DNA of 64,000 nucleotides from an uncultured Alphaproteobacteria bacterium (GCA_943788635.1 CALSRA010000033.1:1-64000), one strand, 5' to 3'; numbered from the stretch's first letter, positions 11,780 to 21,821 are shown. Numbers and translations are program-made. Notes: generated by a model from the sequence alone, not told the origin.

Positions 11780-13141
11780 TCAGCCTTCCAGCATGCGCCG
11801 CAGCAACTCCACATCTTCGGAAAAGGACGTGTCCAGCGCGCACAACTCATCGATCTTGCGCACCGCATGCATGACCGTCGTATGGTCGCGACCACCAAAT
11901 TTTCGGCCGATTTCGGGCAAGGAACGCTCGGTCAGCTGTTTGGAGAGATACATCGCAACCTGACGCGGCCGCGCGATCGCGCGCGACCGGCGGGCAGAAT
12001 ACATTTCCCCGAGCCGGATATTGTAATGCTCGGCGACACGCTTTTGAATTTCCTCGATCGTGACCTTTCGGTCATTCGCCCGCAGGATGTCCTGCAGAAC
12101 CTCCTGCGTGTTGTCGAGGTCGATCGGTCGCCCGATCAGCCGGGCATAGGCAACCAGACGATTCAGAGCACCCTCCAGCTCCCGAACATTCGACGTAATC
12201 TTGTGCGCCAGGAACTCCAGCACCTTCAGCGGAATACCAAATTCCATCTTCTCCGCCTTGGACTGCAGAATCCCCAGGCGAAGTTCATAAATTGTCGGAT
12301 GGATATCCGCGACCAATCCCCAGCCGAGGCGGGACTTCATTCGCTCTTCCATGCCCTCCAGGTCATTCGGCGACTTGTCCGCCGAAATAATGACCTGACG
12401 GTTATGATCCACCAACGCGTTGAAGGTGTGGAAGAACTCTTCCTGGGTATTGTCCTTGCCGCTGAAGAACTGCACATCATCGATCATCAGCACATCGACG
12501 GACCGGAATTGTTCCTTGAACGCCATCGTATCCTTGAACCGCATCGCCCGAATGAACTGGTACATGAACTTTTCCGCGGACAGATAGATGACCCGGCGTT
12601 CCGGGGTCGTCTTGCGGATTTGCCAGGCGATGGCGTGCATCAGATGGGTTTTCCCGAGACCGACACCGCCATACAGAAACAGCGGATTGAACGGTACCGA
12701 TTCTGATTCGGCGACACGGCGCGCGGCCGCAAACGCCAATTCGTTCGGCTTTCCGACGACAAAATTATCAAACCGGAACCGCGGATCAAGCGGCGCACCG
12801 ATTTCGGCGCGCGGCGATTCTGTCTGCACCGGCACCGCGGGTAGCGGCTCCGCAATCGGAGCATCGCTATCCGCACCGGCGTGAACGATATCCAGCCGGA
12901 CAATTTTCGGATTCTCTTCCGACCAGAGTCTCAGAAGGCGATCGCCGTACTGGGTTTCAATCCAGTCGCGCATGAAGCGGGTCGGCGCCAGAATCCTGAT
13001 CGTCTCATCATCGGCCTGCTCGAACGACGCCGGCTTCAGCCAGCTCCGATATGCCGCTTCACCGAATTCCGCACGAAGCCGCGAACGCAAACGTGCCCAA
13101 AAAGGCGCCTGTTCACTGGTAGAATGCTTGTCGTTGGTCAC
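11780..13141 (-). CDS. dnaA: Chromosomal replication initiator protein DnaA
   Basis: DnaA opens oriC and regulates transcription. The AAA+ Walker [10 protein letters not shown], Walker [10 protein letters not shown] and the C-terminal DNA-binding signature [15 protein letters not shown] are all present. The start is uncertain: the frame allows TTG at 13165, GTG at 13153 or GTG at 13141. The GTG at 13141 ([14 protein letters not shown]) is chosen because AGGGG lies 11 bases upstream while the other two have no ribosome binding site. DnaA here directly precedes dnaN, recF and gyrB, the ancestral order kept in some Rhodospirillales but lost in many other alphaproteobacteria. Confidence 0.95.
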   Translation of the reverse strand: MTNDKHSTSEQAPFWARLRSRLRAEFGEAAYRSWLKPASFEQADDETIRILAPTRFMRDWIETQYGDRLLRLWSEENPKIVRLDIVHAGADSDAPIAEPLPAVPVQTESPRAEIGAPLDPRFRFDNFVVGKPNELAFAAARRVAESESVPFNPLFLYGGVGLGKTHLMHAIAWQIRKTTPERRVIYLSAEKFMYQFIRAMRFKDTMAFKEQFRSVDVLMIDDVQFFSGKDNTQEEFFHTFNALVDHNRQVIISADKSPNDLEGMEERMKSRLGWGLVADIHPTIYELRLGILQSKAEKMEFGIPLKVLEFLAHKITSNVRELEGALNRLVAYARLIGRPIDLDNTQEVLQDILRANDRKVTIEEIQKRVAEHYNIRLGEMYSARRSRAIARPRQVAMYLSKQLTERSLPEIGRKFGGRDHTTVMHAVRKIDELCALDTSFSEDVELLRRMLEG

Positions 13142-13682
13142 CGTTGTCGCCACCCCTAAAAGCAAAGCCGCACCGAAACATTTCGCATGCGGCAGACAAA
13201 AAGGTCCCCACCCATTTTGTGAACGGCCCCAAAATCGGGATTTCGCGCGAGGTTACGACAGACCAAGTAAAACAAACAGACGAAACGAGAATACAAAAAT
13301 CCTGCGCCAGAAGGACAAATAGCCCTTCCAGTTTATAAAGAACGCTTCAAATATTCGGATAATTCAGACAGCTTTTATTCTTAATTTTACTGTCTTTATC
13401 GATCCTCGCACCTGACTCTTTTTTGATTGCCGTCGCCGGTTCTTATCTTTTACTTGACTGAAACCCCGTCAAGCTGACCGCTACGATCATAGTCTACCCA
13501 TGCTATATCCGGGTTGCAACGAGAACCAAACGCAAACATCAAAATAATTCGGTAATCAGGCGGATGAATCAGGCTAAGCCTTTGAATCTACCAGTGGTAA
13601 AAATTTCGCTTTTTTTTGACTCAAAATAAAAGAGCCGCATCCTTCGGATGCGGCTCCTGCCGGGCTGAATTTCAGCCGCAGA
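13142..13682. other. AT-rich dnaA-rpsT intergenic region
   Basis: This is the longest gene-free stretch (about 540 bases) and clearly more AT-rich than its surroundings. It contains the rpsT terminator at its right end, four GANTC sites at 13414-13418, 13566-13570, 13584-13588 and 13618-13622, and a small inverted repeat CTTGAC (13453-13458) / GTCAAG (13468-13473). On the minus strand TTGACG overlaps that repeat and is followed after 17 bases by AAGATA, a weak promoter candidate for dnaA. No match to the DnaA box TTATNCACA was found, so an origin cannot be claimed. Confidence 0.5.
13622..13656 (-). terminator. Rho-independent terminator after rpsT
   Basis: A perfect 11-bp stem (GAGCCGCATCC / GGATGCGGCTC, 13632-13642 with 13646-13656) has a three-base loop and is followed on the minus strand by TTTTATTTTGA. 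It lies about 27 bases after the rpsT stop and insulates the dnaA upstream region. Confidence 0.92.
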
Positions 13683-13943
13683 TTACAAAGCTTTTATGCG
13701 CTTCGTCAGCCGAGAGATCTTCCGGGCAACCGTGTTCTTATGCATCAGGCCGTGCCCGACGCTGCGCTGCAATTCGGGAACTGCGCCCAGCATTGCGGAT
13801 TGCGCGTTACCCTTATCGCCACTTTCAATCGCTTCCTCTACCTTGCGCACGTATGTCCGAACACGACCACGACGGTCCCTGTTCACTTCGGTCCGGCGTT
13901 CGGTTTGACGGATACGCTTCTTGGCGGACTTATGATTCGCCAT
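13683..13943 (-). CDS. rpsT: 30S ribosomal protein S20
   Basis: S20 binds the 5' domain and helix 44 of 16S rRNA. The 86-residue, Lys/Arg-rich protein begins [17 protein letters not shown] and contains [15 protein letters not shown] near its end, both typical of the family. It stands alone with its own promoter and terminator, upstream of dnaA on the same strand, an arrangement common in alphaproteobacteria. Confidence 0.97.
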   Translation of the reverse strand: MANHKSAKKRIRQTERRTEVNRDRRGRVRTYVRKVEEAIESGDKGNAQSAMLGAVPELQRSVGHGLMHKNTVARKISRLTKRIKAL

Positions 13944-13982
13944 AATATGTCCTGACAGTCATTAGTGAATTCAAGGGAACGG

Positions 13983-14011
13983 CTTATATCCGGGGTCCAG
14001 GGTCTCGTCAA
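13983..14011 (-). promoter_or_regulatory. Candidate rpsT promoter
   Basis: On the minus strand TTGACG (14006-14011) and TATAAG (13983-13988) are separated by exactly 17 bases, about 45 bases upstream of the rpsT ATG at 13943. This is one of the best sigma70-type matches in the window. Confidence 0.65.
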
Positions 14012-14033
14012 CCTCGTTTCGTAACCAGTGCCA

Positions 14034-14810
14034 TCACCGGTTCCGGAACGACGGCTGGCGCTTGTCCACAAAAGCGCTCATTCCTTCCTTCTGATCCTCG
14101 GTCGCAAATGTCGAATGGAAGATCCGGCGCTCGAACCGAATGCCCTCTGCAAGGGTCGTTTCAAAGGCGCGATTGACGGATTCCTTCGCCATCATCGCCA
14201 CCGGCTGCGACATCCGCGCGATTTTTGCCGCGGTTTTCACAGCATCTTCCAGCAGATCCGCCGCCGGAACAATACGGCTCACCAGTCCGCAGCGTTCCGC
14301 TTCCTGTGCATCCATCATTCGGCCGGTCAGGCACATTTCCATCGCCTTGGACTTACCGACAAAACGGGTCAACCGTTGCGTCCCGCCCGCGCCGGGAATT
14401 GTCCCCAGGGTAATTTCGGGTTGCCCGAACCGGGCCGTATCCGCCGCAAGAATGAAATCGCACATCATGGCAAGTTCGCAACCGCCACCCAGCGCATATC
14501 CGGCAACTGCCGCGATAACCGGTTTGCGACATTCCGCGACACGTTCCCAACCGACCGTTATGAAATCGGCTTTGTAAACGTCCATATACGACTTTTCAGC
14601 CATTTCCTTTATATCGGCGCCGGCGGCAAATGCCTTGTCCGACCCCGTCAGAACTATGGCGCCAATGGCCTCATTCGCTTCCAGCGCGTCAAAGGCCTCG
14701 CTCAGTTCCTGTATCAGGCCGGCACATAATGCGTTGAGAGCCGCGGGCCGGTTCAGTGTCACAATTCCCACGGCATCACGCGTTTCAACCAGAATATGTT
14801 CGTATGCCAT
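14034..14810 (-). CDS. Enoyl-CoA hydratase
   Basis: A crotonase-fold enzyme expected to hydrate short-chain 2-enoyl-CoA in beta-oxidation. The 258-residue length matches classical short-chain hydratases. The two catalytic glutamates are visible as Glu112 ([11 protein letters not shown]) and Glu132 ([19 protein letters not shown]), and the oxyanion-hole segments AGADIKEM and ALGGGCE are intact. Both Glu residues being kept supports hydratase rather than isomerase or decarboxylase activity. It lies between an exported protein gene and rpsT in the same direction. Confidence 0.9.
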   Translation of the reverse strand: MAYEHILVETRDAVGIVTLNRPAALNALCAGLIQELSEAFDALEANEAIGAIVLTGSDKAFAAGADIKEMAEKSYMDVYKADFITVGWERVAECRKPVIAAVAGYALGGGCELAMMCDFILAADTARFGQPEITLGTIPGAGGTQRLTRFVGKSKAMEMCLTGRMMDAQEAERCGLVSRIVPAADLLEDAVKTAAKIARMSQPVAMMAKESVNRAFETTLAEGIRFERRIFHSTFATEDQKEGMSAFVDKRQPSFRNR

Positions 14811-14848
14811 CGCGTCCCATTCCTTCGTTCAAAATTGCGGCGTTACTG

Positions 14849-15208
14849 TCACTTCGGCGATGGTGACAGCCGGAATCGCACCGTCAGGGGCGTGCCCTGG
14901 TCAATCACCTCCAGCGTCAACATTTCACCTTCGCGCTGGAAAGCCAGCTTCCCGATACGCGCCCATCCAAGCTGTGGCAGCGTTTCCTGGTAGAACTGTC
15001 GCATCGCCGCGTCCGTTATATCGCCGGCGGCATAAGCTTCAACAATCCGCCCGGTCCGCGTATCGAACGCGGTCGAGGCGTCACCATCGACCGCCATGCC
15101 GGGCATGACCGGGATGTCCTCGAATCCGGCGATGAATTCGCCGCCGCGGCTAACCGCCGCCGTCAGCAGGATACCGGCAAGCGCTGCAAAGGTGATCAGG
15201 GTTCGCAT
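14849..15208 (-). CDS. Hypothetical exported protein
   Basis: A 119-residue protein starting at MRTLITFAALAGILLTAAVS, a clear Sec signal peptide with likely cleavage around residue 20. The mature part reads EDIPVMPGMAVDGDASTAFDTRTGRIVEAYAAG and ends with beta-rich segments (EGEMLTLEVIDQGTPLTVRFRL). I do not recognise a named family. The start at 15208 is 13 bases after the mutM stop, so it is probably co-transcribed with mutM; the frame is open further upstream but would overlap mutM. Its position between mutM and an enoyl-CoA hydratase gives no clear functional hint. Confidence 0.8.
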   Translation of the reverse strand: MRTLITFAALAGILLTAAVSRGGEFIAGFEDIPVMPGMAVDGDASTAFDTRTGRIVEAYAAGDITDAAMRQFYQETLPQLGWARIGKLAFQREGEMLTLEVIDQGTPLTVRFRLSPSPK

Positions 15209-15221
15209 GTCCGCTGCTATA

Positions 15222-16055
15222 TCATCGTTGGTGCGTGGAACAAAGAAACGTGGACCGTCCGCTTTGCACGATCCGGCTGATGGTGCCATCACATTCAGGA
15301 TGCAGGCAGGGCTCGCCCTCCCGGCCATAGGCCTGCCAGCGATGCTGAAAATATCCAAGATCGCCGGATGCCTGGACGTAATCGCGCAACGACGATCCCC
15401 CAGCGTCTATCGCATCGCCCAGCACCGCCCTGATTTCGCGGACCAGCCGCTCCGATCGTGCGCCGGGTATCGTCGCGGCCGCCCGCCGCGGTGAAATACC
15501 CGCCCGATGCAGGGCCTCGCATATATAGATATTCCCCAACCCGGCGACGATACGCTGGTCCAGAAGCGCCGCTTTGATTGGCGTTTTCTTTCCGGCAAGC
15601 GCCAAATCCAGCACAGACGCATTGAAAGCATTACCAAGCGGTTCCGGGCCAAGCTTTTTCAGCAGCCGGTGTTCGCCCAGCGCCTGCACGGTGGTCAGGT
15701 CCATCATCCCGAAACGCCGCGGATCGCAATACCGGATGAGCACACCCTGATCCGTTTCGAATTCGACATGATCATGCGGTCCGGCCGGTGGCGCCGACAC
15801 CGCTTCGACGATTGTCATTCGGCCTGACATCCCCAGATGCGCCATCAGCACCGTATCGTCATCGAACGTCATCAGAATGTATTTGGCCCGGCGTTCGACC
15901 CGCATCACCCGGCGGCCGGTCAGCCGTTCAACGAACCCTTCCGGTATCGGAAACCGCAGATCGGGGCGCCGTTGGACCACGCGTGTCAGCAACCGCCCTT
16001 CCAGGGGCGGACGCAGCCCGCGGCATACGGTTTCGACTTCGGGTAGTTCCGGCAT
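15222..16055 (-). CDS. mutM: Formamidopyrimidine-DNA glycosylase
   Basis: MutM (Fpg) removes 8-oxoguanine and formamidopyrimidines and cleaves the abasic site. The 277-residue protein has the catalytic N-terminus [10 protein letters not shown] (Pro2, Glu3) and Lys58. The C-terminal zinc finger reads CLHPEC...CSTHQR: the first pair is spaced C-x4-C, and the last ligand, normally Cys in CPxCQR, is His275. Zinc can be held by Cys3-His, so activity is still likely. The gene is divergent from ubiE, a conserved arrangement near the origin in related genomes. Confidence 0.95.
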   Translation of the reverse strand: MPELPEVETVCRGLRPPLEGRLLTRVVQRRPDLRFPIPEGFVERLTGRRVMRVERRAKYILMTFDDDTVLMAHLGMSGRMTIVEAVSAPPAGPHDHVEFETDQGVLIRYCDPRRFGMMDLTTVQALGEHRLLKKLGPEPLGNAFNASVLDLALAGKKTPIKAALLDQRIVAGLGNIYICEALHRAGISPRRAAATIPGARSERLVREIRAVLGDAIDAGGSSLRDYVQASGDLGYFQHRWQAYGREGEPCLHPECDGTISRIVQSGRSTFLCSTHQR

Positions 16056-16143
16056 TAATGCAGCCTGTCATCCGGTTCCGGGCCAAGCGCACCGGTCTCC
16101 GCCGTTCTAGCAAACCCTGACGCAGTGCGCTATCGTCCGCCCG

Positions 16144-16899
16144 ATGATACAGGACACAAACGACGGACAAATAACCCATTTCGGCTTTCAGGAAGTCGGC
16201 AAGGGCGAAAAGGCGCAGATGGTACGCGGGGTCTTCGACCGTGTGGCGCGACGCTATGACCTGATGAATGACCTGATGTCCCTGGGCGTGCATCGACTTT
16301 GGAAAGCCTCGCTGATCGACCAGCTTAAGCCGCATAAGGGCATGCACCTTATTGATGTTGCCGGCGGCACAGGCGATATCGCGACCCGGTTTCAAGACGC
16401 GGGCGGTGGCAACGTCACGGTCTGCGACATCAATGCGGAAATGGTATCAGTCGGGCGCGATCGCGCCCTGGACCGTGGAACGCTGGACGGCATGCAATGG
16501 GTGGTCGGAGATGCGGAGGCGTTGCCATTCCCGGACCGCAGCGCCGATGCCTATACCATCGCTTTCGGATTGCGCAACGTGACCGAAATGGACAATGCGC
16601 TTCGCGAGGCGCGCCGGGTTCTGAAACCGGGCGGTCAGTTTCTTTGCCTGGAATTCAGCCATGTGGTGCTGCCCCTGCTCGCGGATGTCTATGATCGCTA
16701 CTCTTTTTCGGTCGTGCCCGCCCTGGGCGAAAAGGTGGCGGGTGACGCGGCATCCTATCAGTACCTTGTCGAAAGCATTCGTCGCTTTCCAACGCAGGAA
16801 AAACTCGCCGAACGAATGACGGCCAATGGGCTGGAGCGCGCTTCTGTTCGCAATCTTTCCGGCGGTATCGCGGCCATACACGCCGCCTGGCGCATCTGA
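16144..16899 (+). CDS. ubiE: Ubiquinone/menaquinone C-methyltransferase
   Basis: UbiE carries out the C-methylation of the ubiquinone ring using S-adenosylmethionine. The 251-residue product has the family signature FDRVARRYDLMNDLMSLGVHRLWK, the SAM-binding motif DVAGGTGDIA (71-80) and the second signature RVLKPGGQFLCLEFS. It is divergent from mutM and followed by ubiB after 10 bases, so both ubiquinone genes are probably one unit. Confidence 0.95.
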   Translation: MIQDTNDGQITHFGFQEVGKGEKAQMVRGVFDRVARRYDLMNDLMSLGVHRLWKASLIDQLKPHKGMHLIDVAGGTGDIATRFQDAGGGNVTVCDINAEMVSVGRDRALDRGTLDGMQWVVGDAEALPFPDRSADAYTIAFGLRNVTEMDNALREARRVLKPGGQFLCLEFSHVVLPLLADVYDRYSFSVVPALGEKVAGDAASYQYLVESIRRFPTQEKLAERMTANGLERASVRNLSGGIAAIHAAWRI

Positions 16900-16909
16900 T
16901 CCGGCGACC

Positions 16910-18445
16910 ATGTTTACAGCGATTACACAGATAAGGCGGCTGCTGCGGATTGCGCGGACCTTCGCACGGCATGATGCTCTCTTCCCGCTGGAACAGATGG
17001 GCGTTGCACCCGTCATCGTGACGCTGGCGCGAATGCTTTCCCGGCGGGACGTGCCGGGGCGCCCCGGCGAGCGGCTGGCAGCCGCACTGGAAGAGCTGGG
17101 ACCCAGTTTTATAAAACTCGGACAGGCGTTATCTGTGCGGTCCGACCTGGTCGGCGACGACATCGCGGAAGACCTGTCCGCGCTGCAGGATCAGTTGCCC
17201 CCGTTTGCAGGCGAACGGGCCCGCGCCATCATCGAAGAAGAACTGCAGATGCCGCTTGATGCGGTATTCGAGTCCTTCGATGACACCCCGGTTGCAGCGG
17301 CGTCCATCGCCCAGGTCCATTTCGCCCGAACTGTCGAAGGCGACGATGTCGCCGTCAAGGTGTTACGGCCCGGCATTGAGGACCGGTTTAATCGCGATAT
17401 CGAGCTGTTTCTCTGGATCGCCCGCATGGTCGAGCGAACCCAGCCTAGCCTGCGACGCCTGCGCCCGCTCGCCGTCGTGCACACGTTCCAGGCAACCGTT
17501 GTTACCGAAATGGATCTGCGGCTGGAGGCGGCAGCCGCGTCTGAATTGCGGGAGAATACGGAAGGCGATCCTGGGTTTCGGGTACCGAAAATCGACTGGG
17601 TGCGCACGGCCCAGCGCGTCATGACACTGGAGCGCATCGATGGCATCCAGATCGACGAGATCGATGCATTGAACGAAGCCGGGTTCGCGCCCCGCGACGT
17701 GTTGCAACGGTCCGCGGAGTCCTTTTTCAATCAGGTTTTTCGCGACGGGTTTTTCCACGCGGATATTCATCCGGGCAATATGTTTGTCGATCGGGAAGGC
17801 ACGCTGTGTCCGGTCGATTTCGGGATCATGGGCCGGCTCGACGCCCGGACCCGAAACTATCTTGCCGACATGCTTTTGGGGTTTCTGGACCGCGATTACA
17901 AGCGCGTGGCAGAAGTTCATTTCGAAGCCGGTTACGTTCCGGCCCGTATGTCCATTGGAAATTTCACTCAAGCAGTTCGCTCTATTGGTGAGCCAATTTT
18001 GGGCAAACCGCTACACGAAATTTCCCTGGCGCGGCTGCTCGCCCACCTGTTCCAGGTTACGAAGACATTCGAGATGGAAGCCCAGCCGCAATTACTGCTG
18101 CTGCAGAAGACCATGCTGGTCGCCGAAGGCGTCGGCCGGACGCTGGACCCGTCGGTAAACATGTGGACGCTCGCGCGGCCCCTGGTGGAAGAATGGGTCA
18201 TGGCCCATCGTGGCCCCGATGCGCGTATCCGCGATGCGGTCACCGACGCCGTTTCGAACCTGGAACGACTGCCCCGGCTGGTCGGTCGCGCCGAAGCGGT
18301 CGTCGAAGCAATGAGCGCGGGGTCAGAGCCTGGACCGCATATCCCGCGCTACGGTGGCGATCCCTCCCGCCAGCGCTGGGGGCCCAACTGGCTGGTACTT
18401 ATCCTGCTGGGTATTATCGCGTTTCTGCTGATGCGGAATTTCTGA
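16910..18445 (+). CDS. ubiB: Ubiquinone biosynthesis regulatory protein kinase UbiB
   Basis: UbiB is an atypical kinase/ATPase of the ADCK family required for ubiquinone assembly at the membrane. The 511-residue protein has the KxGQ motif (PSFIKLGQALSVRSD), the nucleotide-binding Ala-rich and Lys segments (VAAASIAQVHFA, VAVKVLRPGI), the catalytic-loop-like HADIHPGNMFV and the metal-binding VDFGIMGRL. A C-terminal hydrophobic segment (WLVLILLGIIAFLLM) probably anchors it. The start at 16910 is chosen because the upstream extension overlaps ubiE. Confidence 0.95.
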   Translation: MFTAITQIRRLLRIARTFARHDALFPLEQMGVAPVIVTLARMLSRRDVPGRPGERLAAALEELGPSFIKLGQALSVRSDLVGDDIAEDLSALQDQLPPFAGERARAIIEEELQMPLDAVFESFDDTPVAAASIAQVHFARTVEGDDVAVKVLRPGIEDRFNRDIELFLWIARMVERTQPSLRRLRPLAVVHTFQATVVTEMDLRLEAAAASELRENTEGDPGFRVPKIDWVRTAQRVMTLERIDGIQIDEIDALNEAGFAPRDVLQRSAESFFNQVFRDGFFHADIHPGNMFVDREGTLCPVDFGIMGRLDARTRNYLADMLLGFLDRDYKRVAEVHFEAGYVPARMSIGNFTQAVRSIGEPILGKPLHEISLARLLAHLFQVTKTFEMEAQPQLLLLQKTMLVAEGVGRTLDPSVNMWTLARPLVEEWVMAHRGPDARIRDAVTDAVSNLERLPRLVGRAEAVVEAMSAGSEPGPHIPRYGGDPSRQRWGPNWLVLILLGIIAFLLMRNF

Positions 18446-18621
18446 AGTCGAGATCGAAAGCGTCAACGGCGCCATTCCGCGAGCAGGCGGCTTGGTTGGC
18501 GTAGCGGCCCCGGTCAATTCGACGGGCGTTGCCTTGCTGCAAGCGACAGAAGCAGGGTTTGATGCGCGATGGTCGCGTTATAAGCCAGCATCTTTTTCAA
18601 GGCGTTTGCGGTTTAACGATC

Positions 18622-18670
18622 TTGCACAGTGGTTATGGGCCAACTACATTAATACAGTCATTGTAATGTA
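18622..18670 (+). promoter_or_regulatory. Candidate coaBC promoter and operator
   Basis: TTGCAC (18622-18627) and TACATT (18645-18650) are separated by 17 bases, 38 bases upstream of the coaBC ATG. A perfect 7-bp inverted repeat, TACATTA (18645-18651) and TAATGTA (18664-18670), begins at the -10 and spans the expected start of transcription, as a repressor operator would. The rest of the 243-base gap after ubiB (18446-18621) shows nothing recognisable. Confidence 0.5.
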
Positions 18671-18688
18671 TTTTTGGGCCCACCCATC

Positions 18689-19894
18689 ATGGCGCTTCAC
18701 GGCAAACGTATTCTCCTTATCATTTCGGGTGGCATCGCGGCATATAAATCGCTGGACCTGATCCGCCGTCTGCGCGATCAGGGAGCAGCCGTCCGTTGCG
18801 TGCTGACCAAAGGGGCAACCCAATTCGTTACGCCACTGTCGGTTTCTGCGCTGAGTGAAGACCGCGTCTATCAGGACATATTCTCGCTGACCGACGAAGC
18901 CGAGATGGGGCATATCCAGCTTTCGCGGGATGCGGACCTGTTGCTCGTCGCGCCGGCAACCGCTGATATTCTGGCCCGTATGGCCGCTGGAATCGCCAAC
19001 GACCTGGCCACCACAGCGCTATTGGCAACCGATAAACCGGTCATGGTGGTGCCGGCCATGAACGTGCGGATGTGGGAGCACGCCGCGACCAAAGCCAATT
19101 GCGCGCTGCTGGCGGAACGGGGTGTCGCGTTTGTCGGCCCGGTCCAGGGCGACATGGCGTGTGGTGAGTACGGTTTCGGGCGCATGACGGATGTCCCTGA
19201 CATCGTCAATTCAGTCGTCGGGCATTTCAACGGCGGACCACTGGCCGGGCGACGAATCCTTGTCACCAGCGGCCCGACGTTTGAAGCGATTGACCCTGTG
19301 CGCTACATCGCCAATCGGTCATCCGGAAAACAGGGGCACGCCGTCGCAGCGGCCCTTTCCGGCCTCGGCGCGGAGACGATCCTGATCAGCGGGCCAACGG
19401 CGCTGGCCGACCCTGCCGGCGTCAAAATGATTAAAGTCGAATCGGCACGCGATATGCTGGCCGCGTGCAAGGACGCATTACCGGCCGATGCCGCGATCTG
19501 CGTCGCCGCCGTCGCGGACTGGCGCGTCAAATCCGCTGCAACGCAGAAGCTGAAGAAAAACGGTGGCGGCCCACCGATGCTGGAATTCGCGGAAAACCCG
19601 GACATTCTAAAAACCCTGAGCAAAGGCGGTAACAATCGACCGGAACTGGTTGTCGGGTTTGCCGCAGAAACCGAAAACGTGGTCGACAACGCACGAACGA
19701 AACGCAAGACCAAGAAATGCGACTGGATCCTGGCCAATGACGTTTCGCCGACAACCGGGACTTTCGGCGGCGATGCAAACACGATTCACCTGGTTGCGGA
19801 TGGTGCGGAAGAAGCCTGGCCGACCATGACGAAGCAGCAGGTCGCAGAGCGCCTGGCGGCACGGATCAGCGACCATTTCGGGAAAAGCACATGA
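18689..19894 (+). CDS. coaBC: Bifunctional phosphopantothenoylcysteine decarboxylase/synthetase
   Basis: CoaBC joins cysteine to 4'-phosphopantothenate and decarboxylates the product in coenzyme A synthesis. The 401-residue product has the flavin-dependent CoaC domain first ([30 protein letters not shown] substrate clamp, catalytic Cys in [13 protein letters not shown]) and then CoaB ([24 protein letters not shown]). The ATG at 18689 is used; a TTG five codons upstream is less likely. The stop overlaps the dut start by four bases (ATGA). Confidence 0.95.
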   Translation: MALHGKRILLIISGGIAAYKSLDLIRRLRDQGAAVRCVLTKGATQFVTPLSVSALSEDRVYQDIFSLTDEAEMGHIQLSRDADLLLVAPATADILARMAAGIANDLATTALLATDKPVMVVPAMNVRMWEHAATKANCALLAERGVAFVGPVQGDMACGEYGFGRMTDVPDIVNSVVGHFNGGPLAGRRILVTSGPTFEAIDPVRYIANRSSGKQGHAVAAALSGLGAETILISGPTALADPAGVKMIKVESARDMLAACKDALPADAAICVAAVADWRVKSAATQKLKKNGGGPPMLEFAENPDILKTLSKGGNNRPELVVGFAAETENVVDNARTKRKTKKCDWILANDVSPTTGTFGGDANTIHLVADGAEEAWPTMTKQQVAERLAARISDHFGKST

Positions 19895-20349
19895 CAGCAG
19901 TTACGGTCACAGTTAAGCGATTACCGCATGGTGCGGATCTGCCCCTGCCGCAATACGCGACGGCGGGAAGCGCGGGGCTCGACCTTTTGGCCGCCATCAC
20001 CGACCCCATGACCCTTGCACCCAGCGAACGGGCGCTTGTGCCAACGGGATTGGCCATCGCCCTGCCCCATGGTTACGAAGCACAGGTTCGGCCACGCTCC
20101 GGCCTCGCCCTGAAGAACGGCGTTACCGTGCTGAACAGCCCCGGCACAGTCGATGCCGATTATCGTGGGGAGATCGGTGTGATCCTGGCGAATTGCGGGG
20201 CCGAACCGTTTGTGGTCACGCGCGGCATGCGGGTTGCGCAGATGGTTGTTGCGCCGGTTACGCAGATCGAATGGGCGGAAGCAGAGGAATTGTCGGATAC
20301 CGCGAGGGGTACCGGCGGATATGGATCGACAGGTACGGGGAAAGACTGA
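19891..20349 (+). CDS. dut: Deoxyuridine 5'-triphosphate nucleotidohydrolase
   Basis: dUTPase hydrolyses dUTP to dUMP, keeping uracil out of DNA and supplying dTMP synthesis. The 152-residue length is normal for the trimeric type. Conserved motifs are visible: [10 protein letters not shown] (1), [11 protein letters not shown] (2), [13 protein letters not shown] (3), [10 protein letters not shown] (4) and the C-terminal Gly-rich [10 protein letters not shown] (5), which closes over the active site. It overlaps coaBC by four bases, the common coaBC-dut pairing. Confidence 0.96.
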   Translation: MTAVTVTVKRLPHGADLPLPQYATAGSAGLDLLAAITDPMTLAPSERALVPTGLAIALPHGYEAQVRPRSGLALKNGVTVLNSPGTVDADYRGEIGVILANCGAEPFVVTRGMRVAQMVVAPVTQIEWAEAEELSDTARGTGGYGSTGTGKD

Positions 20350-20354
20350 AAGCG

Positions 20355-20810
20355 ATGTTGCGTCTGACGAAGAAACTTATTTATGCCATCGATGCGGTTG
20401 TTGATATCGCCTACAACGCGGCGGAAACGCCCGTGCAAAGCAAGGAAATTGCCCAGCGTCAGGGTATCCCCAGGCGGTATCTGGAGCAGGTGCTGCAGAA
20501 CCTCGTAAAAGCGGAAATCCTGCACGGGGTCCGCGGTCCGCGCGGCGGCTATCGCCTGTCACGCGAACGGCGCCGCATTTCACTCGGCGAGATCACCCGC
20601 ATCGTCGACCAGATGGAAGGGACCGCGGACCCGCTTGAGGAACCGGTCGGTTCGGAGCTTGGTCAGGCTGTCCTTCATCCGCTGTGGCTCGAATTGCAGG
20701 AAACAGCGATGCAGCGCCTGGATGAGGTCAGCATCGAGGACCTTTGTTCGCGCGCGCGTTCGGCGGGGGTGCAATGCAATGCCGCCGATATGTTCGACTT
20801 CATGATTTGA
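20355..20810 (+). CDS. Rrf2-family transcriptional regulator
   Basis: A 151-residue winged-helix protein of the Rrf2 family (IscR, NsrR, CymR). The N-terminal helix-turn-helix region (SKEIAQRQGIPRRYLEQVLQNLVKAEIL) and the wing (GVRGPRGGYRLSRE) are typical. Only two cysteines are present, both near the C-terminus (residues about 133 and 143), so the three-Cys Fe-S site of IscR is missing; it resembles CymR-type, cluster-free regulators. It starts 5 bases after dut and is followed by cysK and a MoeB-like gene, which suggests a role in cysteine or sulfur supply. The start at 20355 gives the normal length. Confidence 0.88.
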   Translation: MLRLTKKLIYAIDAVVDIAYNAAETPVQSKEIAQRQGIPRRYLEQVLQNLVKAEILHGVRGPRGGYRLSRERRRISLGEITRIVDQMEGTADPLEEPVGSELGQAVLHPLWLELQETAMQRLDEVSIEDLCSRARSAGVQCNAADMFDFMI

Positions 20811-20875
20811 CGAATCGTCCTTTCTGCCTCTCTTATTGAACCAATTCCCGGAACGAATAACCTGACGGAGCGGGT

Positions 20876-21820
20876 ATGGAATTTCGCGGCCGAATATACG
20901 ACAGCATCCTCGATACGATCGGCGCCACGCCAATTGTGCGCTTGGCACGCATGGCCGATGACGCGGGGGTTTCGGTCGAGCTGCTGGCCAAGCTTGAGTT
21001 TTACAATCCGATGGGGTCGGTCAAGGACCGTATCGGCGCCGCAATGATCGAAGCGATGGAAAAGGCTGGCGATATCGGGCCGGACACGACCATCGTGGAG
21101 CCGACTTCCGGCAATACCGGCATCGCGCTCGCATTCGTTTGCGCGGCGAAAGGCTACCGGTTAATTCTGACCATGCCGGAATCAATGTCGGTTGAGCGCC
21201 GCAAGATGCTGCTTATACTTGGAGCGGAAATTGAATTAACGCCGGCGAACATGGGCATGAGAGGCGCGATCAACCGCGCCCTCGCGCTGAAAGAAGAAAT
21301 CGGCGACGCCGTCATTCCCCAGCAGTTCCACAATCCGGCCAACCCGGCGATTCACCGGACAACGACCGCGGAGGAAATCTGGCGTGATACGGACGGTAAC
21401 CTGGACGTTCTCGTTGCCGGGGTCGGAACCGGCGGCACCGTAACCGGCTGTGCCGGGTTGCTGAAGGAACGCAATCCCGATTTCCGGATTGTCGCGGTCG
21501 AACCGGAAGACAGCCCGGTTTTGTCGGGCGGCACACCCGGGCCCCACAAAATTCAGGGGATCGGCGCTGGTTTTGTCCCGGACATCCTCGATACTTCCGT
21601 GATCGACGAGGTGATATCGATCGCCAATGAAACGGCATTCCGTACCGCGCGGAACATGGCAAAACTGGAAGGGATACCGGTTGGCATTTCTTCCGGTGCG
21701 GCTGTTGCTGCCGCTCTTGAAATCTCGGCAAGACCCGAAATGTCGGGCAAGCGGATTCTTGTCATCATTCCGTCCTTCGCCGAACGATACCTGTCCACGC
21801 CCCTATTCGACGGCATCTGA
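20876..21820 (+). CDS. cysK: Cysteine synthase A
   Basis: O-acetylserine sulfhydrylase, a PLP enzyme making cysteine from O-acetylserine and sulfide. The 314-residue product has the PLP lysine Lys50 in [10 protein letters not shown], the substrate loop [11 protein letters not shown], the phosphate-binding [10 protein letters not shown] and the C-terminal [16 protein letters not shown] lies upstream of the start. It sits between an Rrf2 regulator and a MoeB-like gene; in Bacillus, CymR (Rrf2) forms a complex with CysK, so the context is suggestive though the organism differs. Confidence 0.94.
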   Translation: MEFRGRIYDSILDTIGATPIVRLARMADDAGVSVELLAKLEFYNPMGSVKDRIGAAMIEAMEKAGDIGPDTTIVEPTSGNTGIALAFVCAAKGYRLILTMPESMSVERRKMLLILGAEIELTPANMGMRGAINRALALKEEIGDAVIPQQFHNPANPAIHRTTTAEEIWRDTDGNLDVLVAGVGTGGTVTGCAGLLKERNPDFRIVAVEPEDSPVLSGGTPGPHKIQGIGAGFVPDILDTSVIDEVISIANETAFRTARNMAKLEGIPVGISSGAAVAAALEISARPEMSGKRILVIIPSFAERYLSTPLFDGI

Positions 21821-21821
21821 A

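Noticed and set aside
13142-13682. Replication origin upstream of dnaA
   Set aside because: The region is AT-rich and next to dnaA, but no DnaA boxes close to TTATNCACA were found. In many alphaproteobacteria the origin lies elsewhere.
14062-14070. TTGTCCACA, one base from a DnaA box
   Set aside because: Single copy inside the 3' end of the enoyl-CoA hydratase coding sequence; chance match.
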